NCBI GenBank assembly: GCA_051453625.1
Contig: JBOZIK010000001.1
Coordinates: 254,854,784 to 254,918,783, forward strand
DNA: 64,000 nucleotides
Direction: 5' to 3'
Origin: Welwitschia mirabilis
Lineage: Eukaryota > Gnetophyta > Gnetopsida > Welwitschiales
Position 1 is the first letter of the stretch. The number at the start of each line of letters is the position of its first letter. This document shows, one piece after another, positions 45,007-56,575 of the stretch. A model generated the notes under the pieces. That model had not been told where the DNA came from. It was given only the letters and a program-made list of their open reading frames with translations, and did no database searches. Made by a program: the position numbers and the translations under genes.

Positions 45007-46321
45007 CATTATTTTATAATGTCTAGATTTAAAGCTAAATTTACACTTAGATATCATTCTTCCACAGAGATGACATGAATATTGGTTTAAAATTGCACTA
45101 ACTTAGACTCTAATGCAAGTTACAAGCTTAAGAAAAGGAAAAAGAGAAAAAAGGTGATTTTAGAAGTTGAGTTGAAACTTATCTTGAGAGAGGAGGAAAG
45201 AAAACAAGCTCTAAGGTATCAATTTATTTTCAAGTAATCCTTCACTCTGGTGTTGTCTAATTACCTTCTTGCAACATATTTAAATTAAATGATTTTAGCC
45301 AAAATCATGATAACATTAGTTCATTCATCATATAAGTAATGGTAAATAGAATTTCCACTTGAGCTTTAAAGATTAAAATAATAATAGAAAGTAAACCTAA
45401 GTACTTAAAATCTATAAAGTTAAATAACTTAAACCAAGCATTAAAAGAGCTCATACAAATGTAATAAAGTCTAATGGTTATAATGTTACTCATGAATTGA
45501 ACTTAAAAAGTAATAAATTGTGTATTCAAAAAAGGAATAAATTTATAGTAAAGGAAGAAATATGTAGGAGGAACTCCTCACCAATCCTAAAATACTAGCT
45601 TACTCCCCTAAAGATTCACTTAGAAATCCATCATAGTTTGATGCTTCAATGTTCTACAATTCTTCAAATCCAAAGATGACAGTGAAGGGTTCAAGGTCCT
45701 TTTATAGGGAGAGATGGAATAGAGGAGTAGTTACAAGTCCTTGGATTATAGCATTAGGTGGATAGTTAAATAATGATGACATTTAGATAGGATGGTTTGT
45801 CTTCATTTCCATTTGGTGAAGATTCTTACAATGATATTAACACTTGGCTCTAGAGTGCTACAGCTACTGCCTACTACTATCTATGCCATGTGTATCCATT
45901 ATCATCCTACTTAGTTCTCCTAGATGTCATGATGCAAGTCCTTATCATTACTACAATGTATTGACAATAATGTAATTAATTTCTGATGTGGAATTAGATT
46001 TATCCCATAATTACATTTGTTTTAGTCCTTCATAACAAGTCAAGAACATGAATTTGGAAATAGTTTTCTCAGTTAAGCCAATAACACCAGTACTTCTAGC
46101 TAGTGGTGCTAGCATTTTAAGTTGTTTGATGATCAAATTAAGGCATGCACTTCAATTGAGCATAATTCACCTAAAAATGTCTTAGGCACATCATAAGTTC
46201 ACAAATAACGTGAAAAAAATGGAAGACATATTTTTATGATAAAATTGATTATGTTGATGTCTTCTATTAGGAGTAATTAATTATTTGACTTAATAATAAC
46301 ATCAATTTTTACATGTTAATA
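45007..46321 (-). repeat. 5' LTR of element E
   Basis: 1315 bp. On the minus strand it begins TATTAACATG (TG changed to TA). TATA-like CCTATAAAAGG as reverse complement at 45698-45708. U3 island at 46079-46113. Confidence 0.8.
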
Positions 46322-49190
46322 CATAGTACATCTGCCTATCTCCCTCTACACCTACAAAGCATATGTGAGTGGTGCCTAGACCATCTAGTTCTATCACTTG
46401 ACTAAGGTGTTCTGGTAAGATAGATACCTAGCAATCCTAGATTATCACTATAATCATGCTCATCCTATGTCCTTGTGCATCTAGGTTGATCTAATGGTGT
46501 TGTCAAACTTATGGATCTTCTTAATGTAATATGATTCCTAAGTATCTAGGATCCATTTTAATGGAAGATATGTGAGTTATTGGTTAATATCTAGGTTGAT
46601 TCACTACATAAAACATCCAAAATACCTCTTTGATTGAATGACAATGAATGAAATGAACTTAACTTGAGTCCTATGATTGACTAGTAAAGAATTTCCCAAT
46701 ATGAACTCTTTCACTACTCTTGCTTGCCTATGATCTAGACTCTTCCTATGAGGAAGCCTTGGCCACTGACTCCTATCTGACGCATGCTCATATCCATGTT
46801 CTACTAACAAATCTAATGAAAATATATCTAAAACATCCAAAATCATCATTTTTAGAAGTCTATAGATATACCTCTAAAATCATGAAATATAGCCTATAGA
46901 TTAACATTTTTACTTAAAATATGTAAAAATTACTCATACCCATCACCAAATATACTAATGTGTCTTCAAATTGCATAAAATATGTAAGATAAAGAAGAGA
47001 GAAATTCTAAAATGTAATGAATGGCCTAAATTCATAATGAAAAACTTAAGACTAAAATGAAATTTTACAACAGTAGAATGATAGAGTCCATAACACTAGC
47101 TATTTTAACTATAAATATGCAAATATTTACTAGAGCATGAGAGAAAAATCTAAATTTAAGATAAAAACCCTCATTTCTAAGGTTTCAAGTTAAAATCACT
47201 AATATCTATTAAGATATTCACTCAAATTGTGAACCATAAGAACCAAAACAATGGTAATGAAAAATTTATACTACAATGTAAAAAAATAATTTCTAAAGGC
47301 CTCAAAATAAGAGAATGAGTACAAATTTTGAAAAATAAGAATATACCTCCATTTGGTATAAATTTGACAATTTTCAAGCTCTGAAGAATGAATATGAAAT
47401 GGAATTAATGCCTAAGCACTGATGAATGATAGGATAACAAGCATCCAGCTTAAGAACAAAGTTAAATGCTACAGAAATGATGGATAAATACCTGAAAAAA
47501 GGGTTTAAATTACATGGGGTTATAGTGTCATCTAAGGTGTTATCTAGATAATAGCCATAGGATGATACTTAGGTAAAGATTTTTTTTATTTACAGCTTGA
47601 ATAGTTATCATTCTCCTCCTATGTTATCTAGATAACGCTAGGTGGATGGTCATAGAAAAATATTGCAAATTGTAATAGAAAGAGATGGAGACAATAAATT
47701 TTTAACTTCAAGATGATGAAACAGCATCAAGACATCATAAGAAAGGAAGGATTTGAGAGAATAAAAGTACTATAGTACTCACTGTTGTTTAGTGGACAAT
47801 AGGGTAGATGATGGCCAATGAAAGGATGTTTCAATTCTTAAAGATATAAATACTAATTTAGCACAAGTAAAATGTGATAAGGGAAAATGAAAGACTATAA
47901 TTCACCTTGTCATTGGATGGATGACATGCTAAAAAACATACTTTACATCAAGAAAATGGAAAATTTTGGGGTAGGAGTTTGAGTGTATCTTAAAATATCC
48001 CCTAAGAAATCATTTTCAAGTAGAGAAAATTAATAAGAAAATCTTAAAATAGTATAAATGTTCATGAAATTTGTTAAGCATGGATGTCAATAAAATAAGT
48101 GAAAAGAGAAGGGTTCTTGTATCATGCTAAAAAATAGCTGAGTTATGGAAAATCAAGTGGATAGCTTAGTGAAAATTAAAAAATAATAAAGGGAATAATT
48201 ACTATGCATAATAATCAAGTACTCATGAATTTTTAACAAGAAGACTAGAAAATTATAAGGTTCTCATCATTTCATATGAACAAGTAAGATTAATGGCTTT
48301 GAAAAAATTGATCAACAAGATAAGAAAATGCAAAAATAAAATCAACAAAATGAAACAAGAAGAAGATTAACTATCTTACCCTAAGAACCAACCTATCAAG
48401 ATTCCTTAGTAAAAATCATAAATCTACTTGATTGAAAATTGCATGATTCAATTTAAGAATATCATGGTTTACCTCTTAAGAGGATAGTGATGGTTTCAAC
48501 ATCTAATGAATATTTTGCAAAGTATCAAGTAATATTTAGACTATAATTCAATCCATCTTCCACTACAACAATCATAGTACTCTGATAAAACATCATCTAA
48601 TGATTAATATACTAAAATTCTCACAAAGTCAATGCCTTAAAGTGATGGAAAATCAAGTTAATAAGGTTTCAAAAAATACTACTCATCATTAGTAGGGGAG
48701 TGCAACAACTACCAAGACAATAAGAACCAATAAGTCAAAGTTAGATCATGATTAACTAATTATCTAGTGGAGTTTCCATAGCTACCATATTACACTTCCG
48801 AAGGTGCCTCTTGGAAAGATTTTTCTCAGTGTACTTGTGATAGTACATCATGGCATAGGATGCATGATAGATAACTCTTATTAATTTTTTATATTTGATT
48901 TCTATATATATATATTTTAATTAACTTAGATTCATATTTTTGAAAGCAATGATTGATTATTGGAATGAATAAATAATAAAGTAAATGATTCAGAACAAGC
49001 ATTTGATTAACATAATTGATACATAAACAAATTAATTAAAGATATTGTGTCTTGTGTACATGGAATATCTTAAGATTATCTAAATCAAATGTTTTTAACT
49101 ATGAAACCCAAAGTAAAGGATTACTTAGTCATGATAACANNNNNNNNNNTGAAATTTAAACATGAATCAAGTTAAAGACGATTAAGTAGT
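46322..49190. other. Unassigned region between array and element F
   Basis: About 2.9 kb without a recognised LTR or domain. It contains two near-identical palindromes (47539-47552, 47623-47636), a short AT repeat near 48902-48918 and a 10-N gap at 49140-49149. It may hold the 3' untranslated region and LTR of F. The minus-strand frame 46604-46849 has no recognised product. Confidence 0.4.
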
Positions 49191-49199
49191 ATTATAACT

Positions 49200-50400
49200 T
49201 AAACTAAGATATAAAGCTATTAGAAAATTTATAGAATGGCAAAGGGAAGATTCTCATCTTCATAGAGAGGATATTTCAAGTTAATTGCTTCTACCATGTT
49301 TGGGACATAAGTATAATCATCAAGTGATATACAAAGTTTAAGCCTTTATCCATTAACTTCTTGAATGTCTTTCATTTATAAATTGAAAATCTCAACAGAG
49401 CCATTAGAGTGTACTTTTTCTATAAGATAAGAACCTACCCATTCATATATAAACTTGTTATATAAGAGATACACTTAAGTGTTATACAATAGTATGAGAT
49501 TTTTATCATATTGGAATTTGGCTTAGGCTATAGTACTAATTTGCTTTCCACCAAATTATTGCAATTATACTAATGATGGTGGATGTTATCATTTTAGTTT
49601 AAGACATTAAGATGATGGGTTATACAATAAGAGTTATAACAAAGATCAACTAAAATCATACAAATTTTACCATCCATAAGTTCATAAGATGAATAACCAA
49701 GTGAATTATGCCAAGCAGTATGATAGGCTCAAAGCACATCATTAAGTGTAAGGAATTAAGATTCTTTCATTTTCAAAAATGAGTTTTTTAAAGAATTTTC
49801 TTACTTTTTCTATTAGGTTTGTTTGGCTTGATTATTTATTTGAGGATGATAAGTGTTAGTAATTTAATGTTTAATTTGTGTAGAAAGAAGAAGTTTCCTA
49901 AGAATCTTATTCATGAAATGGGTCCCTTGATCACTTTTCAACATTCTCAAAAAGATAAACCTATGAAAGATATTAGATTTAATGAAAAATTACATGGTCT
50001 TGAAATCATTTATATGAGTTGAAATTTCTTTAACCAATTTAGTAATATAATAAATAGTTATGAAAATATAAATTTTATTGTAAGTAGATGGTTCAAGTGG
50101 CTCAATGAATTTTATATCCTAATAATCAAAAGGTTAACATTCAAGAATAGGTTGTAAGGAAGTTTATTAAGATTTAGTTAGGCTTCCAAAACTATGACAT
50201 GCATCACATCTTCTAAATAAAGCAAAAGAATCTTTAAAAAAGAAAATTAGAATAGAAACTAGTATGAAGAATTTTGATGATAGTTGCTTGGCTACTAAAG
50301 TAACTTATACATACACTATCATGACAAAGAGAAAGGATGTCATTTTGTTCTCATTCTAGCACAAACTTACACATGATTTAACCTTTATATCTATAGTAGA
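49200..50400 (-). pseudogene. pol: Element F integrase, decayed
   Basis: The minus strand shows a decayed SRFGTP..ISD.GTHF block, then the complement of 49819-50022 with the HPQTNGQ.E..NREIK-like stretch, LGYSSYELMDGKICMILVDL (matches LGMSPYRLVYGKACHLPVEL) and at the end YEWVGSYLIEKVHSNGSVEI followed by EVNG-stop-RLKL. The C-terminus is the Tat/Athila type with no chromodomain. The plus-strand open frame 49819-50022 is a shadow. Confidence 0.72.
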
Positions 50401-50639
50401 GGTGTTACTCAATCCATTCATAATCCCCTATTTTATGAATAAAGAATCTTCTTTGTTTAGAAGTTTGATGTTAGGGATATTTGAAGGTAATAAGATAATT
50501 TACAATATCATCATACCATGAAATAGGGAATTAAGAAGAGATTTCATAAAGTACATGGATGTAAAACAAATATTCATCTAAAAATAAATCTCAATGTTTA
50601 TCCTCTAGAGGGATTCATGAAATATGATTAGTAACATGA

Positions 50640-51060
50640 TTATGTTTACCTTCTTTATTAATGATGGTTAAGTTGAATTCTTGTATTAAAAACATCGACC
50701 TTATGAATCTAGTACTTAAATATTTATTTTTAATGAGGCATTTAATGGCTACATGATTAGTGCAAATATTAGTCTGAAATCCAAGAAGCTAATGTCCAAG
50801 TTTATCAAGGAAAAAGATAATGGCTAGCACGTCCTTCTCAATGATAACATAGTTGAATTAAGCTTTTAAAAGAGTTTCACTAATATAGGTAATGACTTTA
50901 TATCCATTATTACGTTTTTATTCCAAAACTCCACCAATGATTATGTTACTAGAATCATGTATGATTTCAAAGCATTATTGTATTTAGGTCATCCTACAAT
51001 GGGTTTGAAAGTGATCTTATCCTTAAGGGTTTTAAAGACAATAAGTATTTACAAATCTTG
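50640..51060 (-). pseudogene. pol: Element F RNase H, decayed
   Basis: The minus strand reads VITYISETLLKA, NYVIIEKDVLAIIFFLDKLG, LLGFQTNICTNHVAIKCLI, which match YASKTLN.AQ.NY.TTEKELLAVVFA.DKFR and V.TDH.A.K.L. The TDH Asp is changed to Asn. Confidence 0.75.
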
Positions 51061-51770
51061 TCACAGTCTTTGATGAATCTTCTATAGAAACCATCATGAT
51101 GAAGATAATAACTTACTTATTTGATATTAGTAGGGATAGGGATCTTCTTGATGATGTTTATTTTAGAAGAATTCATTCTACTTCCCTCACAAAAAATATG
51201 ATGTTCAGATATAATAATCATATCCCTTACAAGAAAATGAATCTTCTTCCAACTAAGATGTAGGATACTATCATACAATAGTCAAGGAATTTTTATAATA
51301 TTTATAATGTTTATTAAAAGGAATTACCAAATATTAAAAAATCATCTATAAAGATCTCTATATATTCCTCTATCATGTCTGAGAAAATACCCATCATGCC
51401 TCTTTGAAAGGCTTCATGAGAATTACATGGATTAAAGAGAATTATTATAAAAGTAAAGGCACAAAAATGGGAGGTAAATGTGGTCTTGGATTAATACTCA
51501 TTATCTATGCATACTTTATTGTAACCATCATACCCACCAAGAAAAACAATGATATGCATAATTTTTAATTTTATCAAGAACTTGATCTAGAAAGAACAAG
51601 AGGAATAGTTATTTTTGGTAATAGCATTAAGTTTTCTAAAATCAATGCATACTCATCACTTTTATTCCCTTTTAGGTACTGCTATAAGAGAGCTAATCCA
51701 TTCACTATTGAAAATATAGCATAGATGATACCTATGTCCATAAGTTAATGATTTCATCCTTTACTACTTG
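51061..51770 (-). pseudogene. pol: Element F reverse transcriptase (Athila type)
   Basis: The minus strand reads VCIDFRKLNAITKNNY, FLGGYDGYNKVCI, KTTFTSHF, HEAFQRGMMGIFSDMIEEYI, EIFIDDFLIFGNSF. The catalytic FIDD (complement of 51341-51352) is intact. MMGIFSDM..E is a signature of the Athila/Tat branch. Stops follow in the thumb. Confidence 0.88.
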
Positions 51771-52299
51771 CTTAAGCATAAGGTTAAGTTTTACTTTAGG
51801 TTATCTAATGGATTTAGCATTATCCTCTAAGTAAATCTTATGTTGTATGATGTAAGGAGTTATGACACCTAATCTTTATAGGTAAAAGCAAAGGCTTTCA
51901 TTTTTAAAGTGAGAATATAAAGCAAGGCCTTTTCTTAGGAAGGATAAAGAAAAGAATTAATGATCAATGGTTTCTTTAAATTATTATCAAGAAGACATAT
52001 TCAAATCATTGGATAACTCATTAAGTTAAAATTCATGATCATTATTCATTATTGTGGAACATCCATCTTGATGTAAATCTAACATATTGGATATCATAAT
52101 CAAGGACAGATTCAAAGTTCTTAAGACTTTTTTAATTTGAAGAATTATATAAGAAGTATTAATTTAGGTTGCATGGATTATAGTAGTTTAAACATTTCTA
52201 TATCATTAAGTATTCATCCTCATTATTAAACAAATTTAAGTTGTTTAATGAAAGACAACTTTCTTCTAAAGGATGGTGTTGGAATAATGTAGAGTATTG

Positions 52300-52840
52300 A
52301 ACTAGTTCTTTAATTCCTAATTCATTTTCAATATCATTTTTAGCTATGTTAAATACTCTCATACTAAAATTTTTATTATCAACATAATATTTTGTCCTTT
52401 ATATGTAAATATTTGTGATATAATAGGATGTTTCATAAAACACTCTTCCTAAAAATAGAGGGTATCCTCTATTACGTTTAACCTTAATAATGATTACATT
52501 TATAGGATAGAATACTTTTTGAATTTATATAACTAAGTCTTTAATCATCCTATTGGTCTTTTGATTATTGCATCTATCAATTCTAACACTATCTTAGGAG
52601 GTTATATTCTTCATTTGAATCCAAAATTCATGCAAATGTGTAAAGGAATGATATTCACACTTACTTTTATATTTATCAATGCTTCCTTGATCTTTTTAGT
52701 TTCCTCCAAAATAACATATACAGTGGCTGCTCTTGGGTCTTTAAACTTAGGATACTTTTGTATAACCAAGTTAAAAAGATATTGGATAATGAATAATTTA
52801 CTTGGTATTTTTTTGTTTTTCTAACATCATTTACAATAGC
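52300..52840 (-). pseudogene. Element F protease, decayed
   Basis: The minus strand reads EALINIKVSVNIIPLHICMNFGF, in line with LLDLGASVNLLP.S.Y..LG, then PPKIVLELIDAIIKRPIG (matching TLQLADRS.K.P.G) and later EECFMKHPIISQI. The plus-strand open frame 52561-52824 is its complement. The catalytic Asp position reads Asn/Ile, so it is inactive. Confidence 0.7.
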
Positions 52841-53099
52841 TTTTAAGTATTTATCATAAGTAGATTTGGCATTTAATCTATCCGTCCATGGGGTAGTAGC
52901 ATTTCTATTTGAATTATATATGTTGTTGTTGGATTTTTGATTGGAGGTTAAAGGGAATTTTCATTGATTGAGGATCTTAATTTCATATTCTTAAGTTGCG
53001 TCCTTGTTTTTTTTGTAAGAATTAAAAGTTTTTTGATGGGGAGTAATATCATCTCTACTTCTTATAACTACCTTCCAATCTTTATTTAGATCATTGGGA

Positions 53100-53169
53100 T
53101 CTAGAATAGTTTGAGTAGTAAGTGATACTTGGGGTCTAGGATAGTTTGAGTAGTAAGTAATACTTGAGG
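53100..53169 (-). repeat. 35-bp tandem duplication in element F
   Basis: 53100-53134 and 53135-53169 are two copies of TCTAGAATAGTTTGAGTAGT and following bases, with three mismatches visible. The unit is not a multiple of three, so it shifts the frame. Confidence 0.85.
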
Positions 53170-53639
53170 CATTTCATTTTCTAGCATGGTTTGTTGAAGG
53201 ATGCTAATAAGATTTTCAATGTTCTTATTCTTATTTTTTAAATTTTTCTTGATTTCATGCATCGTTTTTAACTCATCAATAGAATCTTTAAGGAAATTAC
53301 CCTTATTAAAGTTAGATAAATTGGAGAAATTTGTTAGTCCTAAATCTACTCAATGAAAGTTAAAGGATGTTGAATGTCCACTATTCCTTGATTGATATTA
53401 TTGATTATTTTGAAAGATATTTTGCCTTTTAGTTAAATTCATGTCGTTCCACATACATGAATTCTCTACAAGTCGATAGGGTAGGACATTCCTTAGTAAA
53501 GTGAGAGTGATCTTCACATATATTACATTAGAAATAAAAAATTAAAGGTTAAGGTTAATAATTCAACATCTGTGCATGATTTAATGCTATTGTATAATTA
53601 TACAAAATGCTAGTAAGATCTCTAATAAGGGTATTAAAG

Positions 53640-54480
53640 TTGGGTTTCTCTTCTTTATGTTGTACCTTTTTCAAATCTTTGAGCATTTGGACTATGTTCT
53701 TATTTTCTTTAGGGTAGGTTTAAATCAAGCTTAATTTTTCATGAGGTCTTTCAATAAACTTTAAGCATTATATAATGTTAAATTAAGTAGATTTTCTTAT
53801 GTGAGAAAAATCAACAAGCTGTTTGATTTGGATATTTAACCCACTATATAAATAATCTATTAGTTTTTCCTTTGAAAATTCATTCACTAGGTTGGAGAAT
53901 GTAGTTATCAAAAGTCTTTTATACATTGAGGCATAATATTCATGGGGTTATCATTGAAAGTTAGTCACTTCTTTTCTTATCTTTCTCTTGATTATTCCCT
54001 TTATGAATCTTTTGATGAAATCTTCTTAAACTTGATTCCAACTGTTAAGGCTTCTATGTGGAATAGTTTTAAGCCATTTATTTGCCTTTACTATAAGGGT
54101 AAAAGGGAAAATGATAATATAGGTTCTATTTGAATTTTTATTCTTCCCATTTTCAAAAGTAACAATAAGTTATTAATTTGGTCTATGCGTTAAAAGAGTT
54201 CTTCATTATTCTCTTTTAAAAATATAGGTTATTGAAATTCTTAATTTATACATCATTTCCAATTGGTAGATCAAAAGGGTTTTGTAATTATATCTTTTTA
54301 TTAGTTAATATATTCTTAAGAGTAATATTTACACTAGAGTACCCTAACATTTCAAGTAGTATAAGATTTAGAGATTACTTGAGAAACTATTTTGAAGGAG
54401 TATTGGATGCAATGGATGATTGAGAGGTTGAAGGATTAGAAGGGGAAAACTTAGGAGGTATAGACTTTGGAAAAGACATT
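53640..54480 (-). pseudogene. gag: Element F Gag (Tat/Athila type)
   Basis: A possible start is the minus-strand ATG at about 54480 giving MSFPKSIPPKFSPSNPSTSQ. The capsid is recognised at 54100-53650: AKxWLKTIPHRSLNSWNQV, EDFIKRFI, MYKRLLITTFSNLVNEF, which matches the A..WL..LP.GSI..W..L...F..KYF pattern of retrotrans_gag. Plus-strand frames 53942-54133 and 54232-54423 are shadows. Confidence 0.7.
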
Positions 54481-55000
54481 CTAGATGACAAATATTAAAT
54501 AGGGAAATAATAGGAGGATATTTTGTATTAGAATTTAAATTATCTTTATAAATTACTAGAGTTCGAAGATAATGAAATTAAGACATAGTAAATTCTAAAA
54601 AATGATCTTGCTTAATTGCAGAAATAAATTTTCTCTCTTACCTTCAGTTCTTATATTAAAATTCATCAAATGTTCTTTGATTAATTATCACATCCAGACT
54701 TTCAAGATTCAAAGACTTAGCCTAAAGGTTTATTTAAAATAAATTTTATTGTTATAGTATCCATAAGCTACATTAGTTATTGTACTTATTAATATCATTG
54801 AGATATAGTTATATTGTGAAAAATGTATGCTACAACTTATATTTAAGCTATAATATTATTCATTGATGTGAATTTTTGTAGTTAATCATGATCTTTTATG
54901 GCTAAGATAGTGGTTATAGTAGTGGACATGTTAGTGCATAAGTTACTGGTTGCATTATTTTTCTTGTTTAAATAATTGTACCTTTTCTTTATTTAAAATG
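54481..55000. other. Unassigned AT-rich DNA upstream of F
   Basis: No gene or clear PBS was seen. If F is complete, its leader and PBS should be here. I found nothing that fits well. Confidence 0.35.
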
Positions 55001-55070
55001 GAATTAATAATTATAAGGTCACTCATTTTTATTTTTAAATGCATTAGTATGATAAATATTATATGCCCAG

Positions 55071-55250
55071 TTGCCTAACAAGGTAATGAAATCCTTAGTA
55101 CTTCCACCACCTTTACCATTTCCACCACTTCACCACCTTTACCACTTCCACCACTTTCATCACCTTCACTATTTTCACTACTTTACCATCTTCACCACTT
55201 TCACCATCTTCGCCACTTCCACTGTAATCACTATATTCATCACTCTCTTT
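55071..55250 (+). repeat. ACC/CTT-rich minisatellite
   Basis: Imperfect tandem units such as TTTACCACC, TTCCACCAC and TTCACCATC run from about 55097 to 55240. The open frame 55071-55343 (His/Phe/Thr-rich) is produced by this repeat. Confidence 0.75.
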
Positions 55251-55720
55251 TATGATGGTGTCTCTTTGTACTCTCATATTCCTTTACATCCTTTAGCCTT
55301 TATTATAAATAAGACCTTCTCTTTCTCTCATTTCATATCTTAAAAAAGGATTTTCTATCAAATCTTGGTGAATTTAACTTGGAGCTTGGAGGCCTTAGAC
55401 CTTGGATCTTTAAAAGTTTTTCCATATTCACCTAAATTTTAGGTTTAGATTTTGGTTTAGCTTATTTTTTGTTGGTTTTTGGATTACTTATTTTCTTTTA
55501 TTTTCCTTTTTACTTCATAATGCTTACATTCTCAAAGCCTTGTTTAACATCTTGTATTTGGATTGAAGCTTGTACATTCTGCTTAGGATTCTCTCACCTT
55601 ATTTGACTTAGGTTTAATGATCCTTTATTAACCTATTTTAATAAATGCTAAATTGCTAGAACTTTTCCTGGAAAGTTAAGGAAGTTTATAAACCCCTGTA
55701 GGTATGCTGGCTAGAAGTCC
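55250..55720 (+). repeat. LTR-like leader fragment
   Basis: TATTATAAATAAG (about 55301) is followed by a CT-rich stretch and by CTTGGAGCTTGGA (55379-55392), a 13-base word also found in the A-family LTR leader near 746-760. This suggests part of a diverged LTR, but no boundaries or partner were found. Confidence 0.3.
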
Positions 55721-56490
55721 ATTAAAGTACATCAAGATAGTAAAGCAAGAAAATTTGTCTCCTCTAAATATATGTGCATCCATATTCTTATGATTTATAG
55801 AGGTCATGGTCACATTTGATTTACTTGAGAATCCTATCTTGTCCTTAGAAATCCCCCTTCCACTTATCTAGATCTTGTCATTAACCATACTAGGAATTGT
55901 AAAGGTTATAGTTCTTATGCCATGCTTTCATGTGCAAGATCTACTATGAGGAAGACCTTGGGATGAGGAAGTTATTATAGTTTGGATGGAGTATCATTTT
56001 CATACTTTTTGCTTAGATTTATGCAGTTAGTGAAGGATCATGGATGTCCTAAATAAATTATATTAATTACGTAAACATGAATGATTTTTTCAAATTTGAT
56101 TATGAAATAGTTTAAGGAATATACATTTATTTTTATAATTCTTTAAGATTTTAAATTTTTTATTTATTTATAATGAAAAAGTTATGTTATGAAGTGTGGT
56201 TTTTTCTACTTTAAATTTTAAGCCATAGATTGTTTATTAGATAATTTTTAAATATTTCTTAAGATAAAGGATTAAGCACTTATTGGGTGACTATGTATAG
56301 GTTATAATAAGAAATATTTTATTTTTATCCAATATTTATTAGGAAAGAACATAGACATAAGAATAAGAGGATTTTTTCTTTAGGCAAGTATTTATTTTTA
56401 TAATTGTATAATGAGATAGAAATAATTTTTATTAAGGAATAGATGTATATTTTAAATAATTTGGCTAATGAGATAAGAGGTTTGCTAATA
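55721..56490. other. Unassigned DNA, no gene seen
   Basis: No domain or repeat relation recognised on either strand. Confidence 0.35.
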
Positions 56491-56499
56491 ATAAAATGT

Positions 56500-56575
56500 C
56501 TTTGTCTGAACTTGAACTCATGAGATCTTACATTATAATCTTATCATACATAGTAATACCACTCAAGTAATGCAA
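56500..56575 (-). repeat. Possible SINE / tRNA-like trace
   Basis: On the minus strand TACTTGAGTGGTA (56557-56569) resembles a pol III A box and TGAGTTCAAGTTCA (56507-56520) a B box, about 40 bp apart, as in tRNA-derived SINEs. No poly-T/A tail or target duplication was established. Confidence 0.3.

Larger units (their letters stand above)
33974..46321 (-). mobile_element. Tat/Athila-type three-LTR array (elements E and D)
   Basis: Read on the minus strand: LTR (46321-45007), internal E (45006-40270), LTR (40269-38931), internal D (38930-35318), LTR (35317-33974). Each internal region begins with an Asp-tRNA-type PBS and ends with the same PPT. The middle LTR serves both. Both internal regions carry gag and protease remnants but no RT or integrase was found. 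I could not identify a target duplication at the outer ends. Confidence 0.8.
49190..54480 (-). mobile_element. Athila-type Ty3/gypsy coding region F
   Basis: Read on the minus strand, gag, protease, RT, RNase H and integrase follow in Ty3 order. RT motifs (FSDMIEEYIEIFIDD) and protease layout are those of Athila/Tat. LTRs, PBS and PPT were not identified. The 3' side ends at unassigned DNA and the 5' side near 54480, just upstream of a Gag-like start. Many stops and frameshifts. Confidence 0.82.

Noticed and set aside
33967-46328. TAGTG/TAGTA as target duplication of the D/E array
   Set aside because: It requires LTR ends shifted from those seen in the other copies. With the homologous boundaries the flanks are GTGTT and CATAG and do not match.
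52561-52824. 87-residue open frame on the plus strand
   Set aside because: It is the complement of the element F protease.
55071-55343. 90-residue His/Thr/Phe-rich frame
   Set aside because: It is the translation of a minisatellite.
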